Shown here: one piece after another, positions 48,917 through 60,150 of the stretch
How positions within the stretch are numbered: position 1 is the stretch's first letter
Layout: each line of letters opens with the position of its first letter
Source: Vitellaria paradoxa
Lineage: Eukaryota > Streptophyta > Magnoliopsida > Ericales > Sapotaceae
Direction: 5' to 3'
Assembly (NCBI GenBank): GCA_019916065.1
Contig: CM034239.1
Location: 45,276,663-45,340,662 of the forward strand
DNA length: 64,000 nt
Notes under the pieces: generated by a model
The model's input: only the letters and a program-made list of their open reading frames with translations
Databases searched by the model: none
Told to the model about the DNA's origin: nothing
Made by a program: the position numbers and the translations under genes

Positions 48917-50474
48917 ATGGAATCCCTTTCCCTTTTGCTTCTGATATTGATGAATTGTCTAATAATGGGTGCCTCAGCTGCAGGCAACTTCAACCAAGAA
49001 GTTGACACAACTTGGGGCAACGAAAGAGCTAAAATACTAAACGGCGGCCGACTTCTCACTCTGTCTCTGGACAAGACCTCCGGCTCTGGTTTTCAATCCA
49101 AGAACGAGTACTTGTTTGGAAGAGTTGACATGCAGCTCAAGCTTGTCCCTGGCAACTCCGCCGGCACTGTCACCACTTACTATGTAAGTCTATTAATTTC
49201 TGGAAAAAAAAATTCTATCCTAATTTTTAAAGTGTTGTTAGAACCATGAGTAAAACTCAATTTTAAAATCACAATTATGAAATAAGAGTGCCCAAGATCT
49301 TAAAAGAAAAATAGAATATCTTAGTGCGGGTAATGTGGGACAACATAACACCATGTTAGAATCATAATTTTTTAAAGTGTTATTAGAACTCAATTCCAAA
49401 ACCTATAATTATGAGGTGAGGATGCCTAGAATTTTAAAAAAGAATACAACATCTTAATTCAGGCAATGTAGGACAACATAAAAGCCAACACACCCCCTTG
49501 CACGTTACACACGCAAAGGTCATGAACCTAACTCTGATACCATATTAAAATCATGGACAAAACTGTATTAAATGTAAAATTATAAGATAAGGGTGCACAA
49601 GATCTTATAGGAGAACAAAACCTCTTATGTGGAATAACATAAAAGCTAACAAGTGTCCCTTATGGCATTACCATAGTAAAAATGAATTGTAATGGGTTAT
49701 TTTTCAGTTTATATATATATATATATATATATTGGGTTTCCTTTTGATCAGCATCTTGTCGATGTGCAGTTGTCTTCTCAAGGACCAACACATGATGAGA
49801 TTGACTTCGAGTTCTTAGGCAATGTTTCCGGACAGCCATACCTAGTCCATACTAACGTTTATGCACAAGGGAAAGGGAACAGGGAACAGCAATTCTATCT
49901 CTGGTTCGATCCCACCGCTTCATTTCACACCTATTCAATCGTTTGGAACCCTCAACGCATCATGTAAGTCCAAGCACTATCTTTAATGAGAGTGATGAGT
50001 GAATGCAGTTGATATTTCTGATCGCATGCGCTTTTCAGATTCTTGGTGGATAACATTCCAATAAGGGAATTCAACAACAACGAAGCAATTGGTGTTCCGT
50101 TCCCGAAGAGGCAGGCGATGAGGGTGTACTCAAGCCTGTGGAATGCAGATGACTGGGCGACACAAGGTGGGAGAGTGAAGACAGATTGGGCACAAGCTCC
50201 TTTCACTGCCTCCTATAGGAATTTCAATGTCAATGCTAACTGTGTATCATCGTCATCATCATCATGTGGCTCTGCTAAGTCCACCAGCAGCAGCAGCAGC
50301 AGCACTTCATTAAGTGCAACCCAGGCGTGGAGAACTCAAGAACTTGACTCCGATGGTAGGAAAAGACTTCGATGGGTGCAGAAGAAGTACATGGTTTACA
50401 ACTACTGCACTGATTCCAAACGATTTCCTCAGGGCCTTCCCCCCGAATGCAAGAAGCGTTCAAGATCACTCTAA
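48917..50474 (+). CDS. XTH: Xyloglucan endotransglucosylase/hydrolase, copy 2
   Basis: Exons 48917-49183, 49770-49963 and 50039-50474 give 298 residues. The ATG at 48917 was chosen because the signal peptide ([19 protein letters not shown]) begins there; an upstream in-frame ATG at 48806 precedes the TATA box. It has GH16 catalytic [11 protein letters not shown] and the adjacent NVS glycosylation site, and ends [18 protein letters not shown]. Exon 3 holds two serine runs coded by TCA and AGC repeats, making the linker longer than in the sisters. Intron 1 is enlarged by a TRIM retroelement. An AATAAA signal lies at 50544, after a (TG)n run that starts at the stop codon. It is the closest relative of copy 1. 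Confidence 0.92.
49236..49651 (-). mobile_element. TRIM retroelement with three LTR copies, in XTH-2 intron 1
   Basis: Three related units lie in tandem: 49236-49350, 49354-49490 and 49543-49651. The last two are separated by only about 52 bases, which hold a polypurine-tract complement (ACCCCCTTG, 49491 onward) and a primer-binding-site complement (CTCTGATACCA, to 49542). Orientation is therefore minus. Between units one and two only CCA of the primer site remains. The whole is flanked by the perfect 5-bp duplication AGTGT (49231-49235 and 49652-49656). It has no coding capacity. Confidence 0.8.
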
Positions 50475-50507
<33 letters not shown>

Positions 50508-50644
50508 TTGTTCTTTCAATGCAAATGCATCTGTAAAAATCACAATAAAGACATCTACTAATTTGGAAGTGATTCATTTATTCTGATTATTTAATTTAAT
50601 TTTTAATGTAATTACTTTTATAGGCTTCAATGCTTCAATATAAG

Positions 50645-51838
50645 TGTTAGAATAAAAGAAGGAGAAAAGAATTATATATTAATATTGATGATTGTGTTTT
50701 ATAAGAATACAAGATTACAAGGTCCTTTATATAAGAGGACAATAATCCTAATCCTGATAGGAGATAGTAATCCTAATTATGATTGGATATACAAAATAAG
50801 GAATGGAATAATAATCCTAATTATGATATAAGGAAAGATATAAAATAAGGAAAGGTATAAAATAAGGGATACTAATTATATATATTACTAAATCTAACAC
50901 CCCCTCAAACTCAAGGTGGTGGCGTAGAGACCAACTTGAGTTTGGTAACGAGAGCATTAAACCAGCCAGGCAGAAGAGACTTGGTGAATATATCAGCTAT
51001 TTGATCAGTTGAAGAAACAGGATCATCAGACGAGAACTCCATGGAATAGACTGTAGCAGGTGGCACAACTTCATTAAGGAGATCATCAGGAACATCAACA
51101 GTTTCAGGAACAGGAGATGAAACCACAGCAGGAACATCTATATCCTCAGGAAACAGTTCAACAGAAGAATCAGTGAGATAAAGAGAGGCAGGATTGCGAA
51201 AGGTTGAAGGAGCACAGAAATGCGTTGAAGGAGGCGCGGAGAAAAGCGTTGAGAGGTTGAAGATGCACAGAGACGGGTTGAAGGAGGCACAGAGAGGCGT
51301 GTTGAGAGGTTGCAGGGGCACAGAGGCGCGTTGAAGGAGGCGCAAAGAGACGCGTTGAAGACGCATGAAAATGTGTTGAAGGAGACGCGGAGAAACGCGT
51401 TGAGAGGTTGAGGGCGCATGAAAGCGCATTGAAAGGTTGAAGGCGTATAGAAGCGCATTGAAAGGTTGAGGACGCATGAAAGCGCATTAAAGGAGGCGCG
51501 AAGGTAGAGGTGACGCCAAGAAGGGCAACACTGGCGGCCAAAGATGTGGTTGTTGGATGCCTAGTCTACCCAGGATCAAAAACTTTAAGCTCTGATACCA
51601 TGTTAGAATAAAAGAAGGAGAAAAGAATTATATATTAATATTGATGATTGTGTTTTATAAGAATACAAGACTACAAGGTCCTTTATATAAGAGGACAATA
51701 ATCCTAATCCTGATAAGAGATAGTAATCCTAATTATGATTGGATATACAAAATAAGGAATGGAATAATAATCCTAATTATGATATAAGGAAAGACATAAA
51801 ATAAGGAATACTAATTATATATATTACTAAATCTAACA
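50645..51838 (-). mobile_element. 1.2-kb copia deletion derivative with intact target duplication
   Basis: LTRs at 50645-50899 and 51601-51838 are of the same family as those at 24150 and 27910. The perfect duplication ATAAG flanks the element (50640-50644 and 51839-51843). The PBS complement (AAGCTCTGATACCA, to 51600) and the polypurine-tract complement (CCCCCTC, from 50900) are in place. The 700-bp interior keeps only the end of RNase H (DQIADIFTKSLLPGW, near 50990) joined to a repetitive non-pol segment. It is clearly non-autonomous and probably mobilised by a full-length relative. It lies 170 bases downstream of the XTH-2 stop. Confidence 0.9.
51200..51495 (-). repeat. About 30-bp minisatellite inside the small copia element
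   Basis: Degenerate units of the form GAGGCGCGTTGAAAGGTTGA / GGCGCATGAAAGCGC repeat roughly every 28-30 bases. On the minus strand one open frame crosses the array, giving repeated Phe-Asn/Ser-Thr-Pro-rich units, and runs on into the RNase H tail. Other frames are open as well, so coding is doubtful. Confidence 0.6.
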
Positions 51839-51843
51839 ATAAG

Positions 51844-54800
51844 CGTGAGAGTCTGAGACCTTCCCGTTAGAGCTTACCAACCTTGGATCCAACTCGAACC
51901 AGTGCTTTATAACGCATTTTTGTCGGCTTCAGTCCAGCCTAACTCTCACTTAGACTAGGAATTTTGTTCACCTCTGGCCTATTGCATAACAATATGCACT
52001 AATTTTAGTTAAAGAAATATGAGCTTATTGGACTAGGTTAGGCCCAAGCCTATGGTCCCAATCCTAGACTTAGCTTAAAAACCATACCAGACTATTTTTT
52101 TTTTTCGCAAGCCCATAATCAGTTCAACTTCCCATCAATCTTCTTGGTCAAAAAAAATGTCAAAACACTAAAAAATAAATAAATAAAATAATAATAATAA
52201 TAACTAACTGTCCTCTAAAAAAAAAAAAACAACTAACTCGAGATCACTTAGAAGAATTTAAGAATTTTCATTTTTTACCATGCATGTTATTATATTAGAA
52301 TTTCTTCGATAACTTGAAACTGAATAAGAAACAATATTACTGAGTCTCTGTAAACGACGGTGTTACCATAAATGTTTTATATTTCTATCTAATATCAAGT
52401 TTTAAAACTTTTTTTTTTCTTAAAACAATCAATCAAATCTTATCAATTTCGAGCTTATGTTTCTAATTCTAGTTTTGTATTCGTGTCATGTTGTAATTGA
52501 GTAATGTTATTGTGTTGTATTTAATATTAATATCCAAATTATATACACGCCAGAAGTTTAGTGGATTCTGTCGAGAGCTGTATCCAGCAGGCATGGAAGT
52601 CCAAACCCCCCCGTAGGGTAGGTTTTTCACTTGGGTACGTTAATTAATAACAAATGCTGCGGCTAAACCTCGTTTTGTCTCTTCTTTTCTTAATTAACCA
52701 AACTTAATTACTTGTACCAACTAAACAAAACATTGCTGTCTCTGCACTAAATCTGTTTCGCTTATCTGTTTCTACAGGATGCTTCCTTCCTATATAGTTA
52801 ATATGTACATGTGCATGGTCAACGCTGAAAGCTTAATTAGAATACACCTATGTTTTCATAATTAAAAACTATATTAATTGTTTGTATGTTTTAAAATGAA
52901 AATCTCTAAACACGTAACCGAGTATAATAAAGATTTCATACAAATTTTATTTCTTTATTTTGATTCTTCAATGCATTTTGTTGAGGTTAATGCGATAAAT
53001 CAACATAATTATGTTCCCCCTAGTAATTTATGTATAAATTTTCTAAGTAAAATTTTATGTGTATGGCTCTAAACAGATTTAATTGGCGTCGTCAAATCTA
53101 TATAGTCGACCTCACCTAGTGGTAAAAATTTAGTTTAATTTGGTTTATATATATATATAGATATAGATATAGCACTATTATTATGGTAGCGGGGAGCGAA
53201 AGCGTGTTGAGTTTTAGGAGGACTAATATGGATTAAGAACGACAAATCGAAATATATGTATCTGAATCTATTTGCTATATCCAGCGACCAAGGGGCTTCG
53301 GTCAACGAGTTATTTACGCAACAAACGCGGTGGTGGTTTGAAACATAACTGTACCAAAAAATATAACCGTTATTTGTTGATAATTTCAAATTGTAATTGA
53401 GCATTTGAGGGCTTTGTTCAGGAACCGCATCCTCTCTTGATGCTTTTTAATCAGAAATTTATTATTTATTAAAAAAAATCATTTTCTTACTTTATAATTT
53501 TTTTATTTAAATGATTATCCAACAACTTTCCTAGATCATATTCTATTATATTAAAATACTAATAATAACTTGTGTCGGTAATGACACTCTGAATAAAATT
53601 AGTATTAAGTTTCTTATAAAATTAATTTTGGACAAAAAGTTCAAATCAAATAATTAATAGGTTTTAATTTTTTTTTTCAAAACCTTAGACCCTACTAGTT
53701 ACTATATATGTTTTGATTTCTCTCTCTAACTAATTAATTTTTGATAAGTATCATAAAAGAAAACACAAATTATGATAATTTAATTTGAAAGGTTTAACTT
53801 CTTAGAAGAGCAAAATTTAAATTGACCACCGTTGAAATATAGTGAAATTTTCTAGGGTAAAACTTAAAATACTCAAAAAACATTTTATAAGATAGATGAC
53901 AGTAGAGTTCATTAAAATAAGAATTGAGTAGGAAGTTAAAAATATAAAATTGATTACCTTCCTTGAATGAAAAAAAAAATTCTTAACCATTAAATTTTAA
54001 TTTGCTTTCAAAAACCATCATGTTTTATCGTATAGATTCAATCACTAGCCCATCAAGCTTTCTTAATTATTATTTTTAAAAAACAAATTATATAAAATAT
54101 AAAAAAAAATTTACTTTTAATATTAAAATATTTTAGAAGAGATGAACAGGTAAATATAAGAAAGTAAGGTAGATGTTTCCCATTTCTCTATGTCAGCATC
54201 CTAACCCAGCAACTCTCGAGTGGCACCAGAATTAGGCAACTCCAAAGAGCATGCATCTGGGTGAAATTCAATTCAAAAAAGAAACTAGCTAGATTTATCC
54301 AATTGTGTCAAATCAATTACCACTTGGCGTACCCATTAAAATGTTTCATCTCTCTCTTTCTCTCTGAATTCTACCTACTTGGTAGCCAGCCACTCTACTT
54401 ATGTACATGCACTTCCAAGTTAAGTATCCCAAACTTTATCCACCAACGTGGTTCACGGGAGAGATGCACGATCAAAACAAGGCGGCCAGTAGTGTACATA
54501 GGGCGCTCTCTCTCTCTCTCTCTCTACATATGGAGAGCGTTCAAAATCACGGGCCTGGAGTGGAAACTGCTTGGAATTTCGGTGCAAGCACTTTCCCATT
54601 TGTATACTGATATGAACTCACGTGTGCGCTAGTCAAGTCGTCACGTGGATCTCAGGTAGGTCTACATTTATCAAAAACCATCCTCCCAAAAGGTTTGAAA
54701 AGCTCTGCCTTACCTGGTTGGCGCGCCCAAATCTCTCTTCAGCTGATGTTTCAGCCGACATTTTCACTCTTATTACCCCATACGCTCAGCTTATACAGGC

Positions 54801-55100
54801 TCAATTAATAAAACTAAAACTACATTAAAAAATAAATAAAGTGTGAATTATATTTAGCTTAAACTCCCTCTCTCATTAAGGATTCGGGATCAATGCATAT
54901 AGCATATTAATATGAACCAACGGTAGCACAATGCACTTCAGAAACCCCCGCAAAACCCAAAACTTATAGCCTTTAATGTTCTCTAGCTGTGCCAAGTCTT
55001 TTTCATCTTAAATCAGTGAAAACTGTCTCCAGTTTTAAAGAACTTTTAAACATTAACCAGCTGTCAGTCCCTCTTTATCAGCAACTGGTTAATTTGCACA
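51844..55100. other. Spacer between XTH-2 and XTH-3
   Basis: About 3.3 kb without a supported gene. It includes an XTH-promoter-like relic at 52775-52828, AT-rich low-complexity DNA, and a more unique GC-balanced stretch at 54180-54750 with a (CT)n run near 54508. The right end is the XTH-3 promoter. Confidence 0.5.
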
Positions 55101-55112
55101 CCGAGCCCTGCC

Positions 55113-55119
55113 TATAAAA
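55113..55119 (+). promoter_or_regulatory. TATA box of XTH-3
   Basis: CCTATAAAAATGCG lies about 105 bases before the ATG. The CTCAGGATCACC block of the other two promoters is absent, suggesting different regulation. Confidence 0.6.
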
Positions 55120-55218
55120 ATGCGTCAAATGCTGTTCCTAAGCCAAGCAAGCCACAAGCACAAGAAGTCACTTTAACTTACCTTTCGCTCCCAAAGTTCT
55201 ATTCCACGCAACCCAAAA

Positions 55219-56602
55219 ATGAAATCGTTCGCTTCCTGTAGAAAACCCACGCCAATACTTCTTCCATATCTATTCATCATCACTTCCCTATGGCCTGCTT
55301 TAGCTGCAAATTTCTACCAAGACGTCGATATAACTTGGGGACACCGTCACGGTAAGATACTTGATAGAGGCCGACTTCTAACACTTTCTCTCGACAAAAT
55401 CTCTGGCTCGGGTTTTCGGTCCAAGAATGAGTATCTATTTGGGAGGATTGACATGCAACTCAAGCTTGTTCATGGAAACTCAGCTGGCACTGTCACCACG
55501 TACTATGTAAAGTTACAGTTCCTATTTATCTAATTGTTCCTCGTATCATACCATACGATTCCCCCTTTTTTTTTTTAAAGCTAAAATATATATCATACTC
55601 TCTGCAGTTATCTTCTCAAGGCCCAGCACACGATGAGATCGACTTCGAGTTCTTGGGGAACCTTTCAGGACACCCATATATAGTCCACACCAATGTTTAC
55701 GCCCAAGGGAAAGGAAACAAGGAGCAACAGTTCTACCTCTGGTTCAACCCAACAATTGCCTTCCACACCTATTCCATCATCTGGAACCCTCAACACATCA
55801 TGTAAGTACAGTTATCCTAGACAAATTGGTGAGGTTGCTTCTTTGAAACCTAAAAATCGTGAGTTCGGTAGTTAAAAACAATCTTTTTGTTAACTGGAGG
55901 TGAGATTACGTATATTACCCCTCCCCATACCCCAGATGGCAAAAGTTTTGCACACCAGATCGCCCTTTTATCATGGAGAGGTTGCTTCTTCGTAACCTAA
56001 AGATCGTGAGTTTAATACTCAAATATAATCTCTTCAACTAAATAAAGCACCAAACTGCTTACATGTGTCTGAATCACAACGGTATTATTGAAACTAACTA
56101 TCATAGGCAGAAACCTCGTACGCGTACGTTAGGGCACCTTCTTATCGCGTCCTCCTTACTATCAGTTTATCTAATGCTCCCACAATTTTTCTTTATGTTT
56201 TTCAGTTTCATGGTGGATAATATTCCAATAAGAGTATTTGATAACAGCCAAGCCATTGGAGTTCCATACCCCAACAGCCAACCCATGAGGGTTTACTCAA
56301 GCCTCTGGAATGCTGACAACTGGGCAACACAAGGTGGTAAGGTGAAGACAGACTGGACAAAAGCTCCTTTCACAGCCTCATTCAAGAATTTCAATGCCAA
56401 TGCTTGTGTTTGGTCATCTAAATCTTCCTGTGGCTCTAGAAAACATGGTTCGACTGCATGGATGAACCGAAAACTTGATGCTATAGAACGAAAGAGACTC
56501 CAATGGGTTCGGAAAAATTACATGATTTACAACTATTGCACCGACTTCCAACGTTTCCCTAAAGGCCTCCCTCCTGAGTGCAGGCAATCAAGATACCACT
56601 AA
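55219..56602 (+). CDS. XTH: Xyloglucan endotransglucosylase/hydrolase, copy 3
   Basis: Exons 55219-55506, 55608-55801 and 56206-56602 join to 292 residues. The signal peptide is longer (hydrophobic [17 protein letters not shown] after a basic start). Catalytic [11 protein letters not shown] is intact, followed by the glycosylation site NLS and the C-terminal [18 protein letters not shown]. It is more divergent than the first two: [12 protein letters not shown] replaces [12 protein letters not shown], and the serine-repeat linker is replaced by a short [12 protein letters not shown]. Intron 2 carries a SINE pair. An AATAAA lies at 56710. It is the last gene of the array and faces PMD1 tail to tail. 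Confidence 0.92.
55820..56050 (+). mobile_element. SINE-like pair in XTH-3 intron 2
   Basis: A unit with GTGAGGTTGCTTCTTTGAAA, ATCGTGAGTTCGGTAGT (B-box-like) and then a TTACCCCTCCCCATACCCC tail occupies about 55820-55960. A second, truncated copy of the head (GAGAGGTTGCTTCTTCGTAA, ATCGTGAGTTTAATAC) follows at about 55972-56045 in the same orientation. The layout matches a widespread plant tRNA-derived SINE type. Ends and target duplication were not resolved. Confidence 0.5.
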
Positions 56603-57846
56603 TAACAAAGTTCAAAAACTAAATTATATTGTTTACTTACTAATCGATATTTTATCACATTAGATTGTATTGTAGAAGAAATATTCTTTGTTATTTATGC
56701 GCGCGTAACAATAAAATAGCAAGTGTGTTCATCTCTTTTAGCAAGGTTTTTTTTTTTTTAACTACTCTCAATCATCATTCTATACGGTAACACCCAGGCT
56801 TTTTACTAATCTATAATAATCCCACAACACCCATATGACAAACGTTGTTTAAGCTCTGATAACATTTATTACATATTTTTGGAAAAATCACCCCCAAAAG
56901 CTCTCTCATTACTGATGGCTTCACACTTTCTCTCCAGTAGGGATAGACTTGTCAATTTACATGCTTTATTTCATAACCTCAGGACTTCTAGGAGTAAAAC
57001 TGAATTAAAAAAATAAAAAATTAAGACGCAATTCAGCAAACAGCAAATGGAAGTAGTCCAGACTAAATTCTTTTTACTATGGACTAGATCAAGATAAGAA
57101 TGATTAAATGAGCAATCAGCAACTGAATGAATAAAGGAAAATGTGTTTTCCAATGTCCAATGTAACCTGCATGATCTAAAAGCAAGCCAGCTGAATTGTG
57201 TGTTTTCCAATGTATAACCATCCAAAACTGATCAATATAAAAGGCAAAACCACTAGTGTTGGAAAAACAGCAGCATAAAATCCGCAAGGAAATGGGCACC
57301 ACAATTGCTGATTAGTGTCAAGCTCTAAGATTGGCCTCAAAAACTAAATAAGAACCATTGTATGCTGGAGACCAAAAAAAGTTGCTGCCTCATACAGCAA
57401 TATTTCATCAAATAATCAAAGAAGTCAAGAATTCTTAAAATTGCAATTGATCAAAGCAGCAAACAAGTCTACAAATTAGAAGCTGACGGCATAATATCAA
57501 AAGGTTAATAAAGAATTTTATGTTTAATATGCCAGCTATTTGACTAAAATTGTTGTGCATGTAGTTCATACAACACTAGCATACATGCTCCATACTGTAT
57601 AATGATCCAAACAAAATAAAGGACAGTCAGATTGATTAAGCTAGCCAAACAAATTAAGTATCCTAAATACTTCCCGAAAACAGGAAAATCCAAATTTTGA
57701 GTAAATCAAGATTTAAAGGCTTAACAACGAAGCCACAAGAAAACTTAGCATCTCATATAATTGAAACGTGTTCATGTACTTGAACAAACAAAAATCTCTA
57801 ACCTGCGCGTTTCTTCAGGCTCAAACACTCTCCCTACAACACTTTA
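56603..57846. other. 3' flanks of XTH-3 and PMD1
   Basis: Convergent intergenic DNA. After the XTH-3 poly(A) site region there is mixed-composition sequence containing a near-duplicate GTGTTTTCCAATGT (about 57144 and 57202). It likely includes the PMD1 3'UTR at the right end. No gene was seen. Confidence 0.5.
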
Positions 57847-58911
57847 TCACCTTCGCCTTGCATAGCGTAGGTAACACAGAACTGCCACAGCAGCAATTGC
57901 TCCAGTTGATGCTGCAAGGACCGGCCACTGCACCTTCAAAGCACTCATCCCCTTCTCCCCATCATGACTGATATCCCCGTCCACAACCACCACCTTGCCC
58001 TTAACCCCTTCAAGTGCCTTATTCTTCAACCCACTAATGGTCAGCTCAGATGCTTCCAATTCCTTATGCAATTGAGCCATCTTATGCTCCATCTCCCGAA
58101 CCTTTTCCTCCGAATTCTTCAAAAGTTTTTCCAAGTCATTCTTCATAATCTCCAACTCTTCTCTCTCCTTCTTTATCCTCTCCGTTTCTGAAGCATTCTT
58201 CACCATCTCTGAATCCAGATCCTCGAGCCGCCTATTTAATAGCTGAATTTCTTTGTCTTTCTCATCAATTTTGGCCCTAGCATTTTGCTCAACATTAATC
58301 ATCTCACTCTTTTCAAAGCTTTTTCTACGCTCCAACGCTTCGAGTTTTTTCTCCAACTCACTAACTTTACTCTCTGTTACTGCCTTGGCTTCCCTATTTT
58401 TCTCTGCATCCTGATCAAGCTGTTCCAACAGCGAATTCCTCTCCTTCTCAAGCACCTCAACTTTCAACCCTTTCTCTGAATCAGTTTTCTTCAACTCTTC
58501 AACCAGTCTCCTCAATTCAGATACCTCCTCATTCGCTTCCTCTCCTTCGGTCATGGAAGTGATCAAATCGTGCTGCAACCTCGACACCTCAGTCTCAAGC
58601 AGGGCAGCCCTTGCAGCGATCGATTCCAAAGCCTTCTTGTCCGCTTCGGACTGTGTTATCATTCTCTCCAACTCAACCTTATCGTTCTCCAACCGGTCAA
58701 TCTCTTCCTTCAGCTTCTTGACCCTCTCTCTCAGCACTTCGTTCTCCTGAACCAATTCTCTATTTTCCTGTTCCAGTGGTTCGATCCTCTGCATCAGACT
58801 CAAAGCCTTAGGGTCGCTCTCCTCAGAATCGACAAAATCCTCTCCGCGATCTTCATTTCCAGTAATCTCCACCGTCCGATCACCGCCGTTGATCACCGTC
58901 TGATCCGCCAT
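57847..58911 (-). CDS. PMD1: Peroxisomal and mitochondrial division factor (PMD1-like)
   Basis: A single uninterrupted frame from ATG at 58911 codes for 354 residues. A short acidic N-terminus is followed by an almost continuous heptad-rich coiled coil (about residues 40-310), a short linker (KVVVVDGD) and one C-terminal membrane segment (WPVLAASTGAIAAVAVLCYL) ending in the basic tail RYARRR. This tail-anchored architecture is that of Arabidopsis PMD1/PMD2, plant-specific outer-membrane proteins that promote division and shape of mitochondria and peroxisomes independently of the dynamin/FIS1 machinery. The assignment to PMD1 rather than PMD2 also rests on the neighbouring PGPP1. A leader intron ends TTTTCATAG|GATTGACG just upstream of the ATG. 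Confidence 0.85.
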   Translation of the reverse strand: MADQTVINGGDRTVEITGNEDRGEDFVDSEESDPKALSLMQRIEPLEQENRELVQENEVLRERVKKLKEEIDRLENDKVELERMITQSEADKKALESIAARAALLETEVSRLQHDLITSMTEGEEANEEVSELRRLVEELKKTDSEKGLKVEVLEKERNSLLEQLDQDAEKNREAKAVTESKVSELEKKLEALERRKSFEKSEMINVEQNARAKIDEKDKEIQLLNRRLEDLDSEMVKNASETERIKKEREELEIMKNDLEKLLKNSEEKVREMEHKMAQLHKELEASELTISGLKNKALEGVKGKVVVVDGDISHDGEKGMSALKVQWPVLAASTGAIAAVAVLCYLRYARRR

Positions 58912-59334
58912 CGTCAATCCTATGAAAACAAACCGAAAAGTATAAGAAACCTTGAAATTAAAAGGACAAAAACATTTATTAAGTTCACGTATACTGTTTG
59001 GTTGTCCAGAAATAGTAGGAAGAGCAAAAAAAAAATATGAGGTCCCAAACCGTTGATTACAATCTCAATCAACCGAAACGTTTTCGACCTTCAGTTTTCT
59101 ATTTTCTATTATGTTTTCTCGGCAACCAAACATGGGCTTGAAAATTCAAGAGAATAGAAAAAACTTGAAAATTGGAAATCTAGCGAGTGATTCGACCTTC
59201 TTGAGCAGAGAATCGAATGCGATTTTCCTTCAATCAACTTCGATAAATAGATTCTGCGAAAAGATTGCTTCTGTTATCAACAGAGAAACCGATGGGGAAG
59301 AGAGAGAAAGAATAAAGGGTGACAACCTTTCGTT

Positions 59335-59370
59335 TTGGAGTCGATTTGATTAGGGTTTCCAAATGGATCA
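59335..59370 (-). promoter_or_regulatory. Transcription start region of PMD1 with telo-box
   Basis: On the minus strand AAACCCTAATC (about 59347-59357) lies at the head of a leader of about 430 bases, interrupted by a probable intron ending at 58920. The exact donor was not fixed. Confidence 0.45.
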
Positions 59371-60150
59371 TCCCTGCCGTTGGTTTTGAAACTAGTAAAA
59401 GGGTTAATTTATTAGAAAGGAGGTTTGCTTAATCATTGTTTGCAGTTTTCAATTTTAATAATTTTAATTTGTGGCGCTGAAAATTTTTTAAAAATTTTAA
59501 AAATTTTTAAAAATTATTTATTTTTTATCCCACTGTATGAATTACGAATTTACAAATTATCTCACTTATAACTTCAAATACCTCTTAAATCAAAAGTTGG
59601 TTTTATTACATTGATCTTAAGGGAAAATTTTGAGAAAACTATAAAAATGCCCATGTATTGTATATTTATTTTTTTATATGTCTAAATTTAAAAAATAAAA
59701 AAATAAAAGTACCATTTAAAAAAATAAAACCTACATTAGAATCTTAATCTTTATATCTTTCTATATTAAGTTATGTTGCAAATTTATTCATATCTTCAAA
59801 TAAATGTCCATTTCTTTCATTTTGTCATCTTCCTCATCCATGTGATTGATCCTATTTTTATGTATATTTACCAATAACAATTTTATACTATTTATTCATT
59901 ATATTATTATCAAAACTTTTAATAGTACAAACATGTTTTTAAATTAAAACTGAGCTATATTAATGAAAGACTTGACTTTTTAAACCATTCTTTCTATAAA
60001 AATAAGTCTTATGGAACAATTCTTTTTTTTCCTCCCTTTTTGGCTAATTTGCTGTGAAAATGATTAGTTTTATAGTGATTTTTAAAATTTTCCATTTCAT
60101 AAGAGTCTGATTGGTTTAACTGAAATTGTATATTTCTCGAAATAAATAAG
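59371..60150. other. AT-rich spacer upstream of PMD1
   Basis: No coding. A reverse-orientation copy of the MITE-like family lies at 59472-59588 (CACTGTATGAATTACGAATT core). Confidence 0.5.

Noticed and set aside
51170..51541. Alternative minus frame through the small copia interior
   Set aside because: It is another reading of the minisatellite; multiple open frames are expected from the stop-poor repeat.
58570..59040. 156-codon plus frame over PMD1
   Set aside because: It is the complement of the intact PMD1 coding sequence and has no features of its own.
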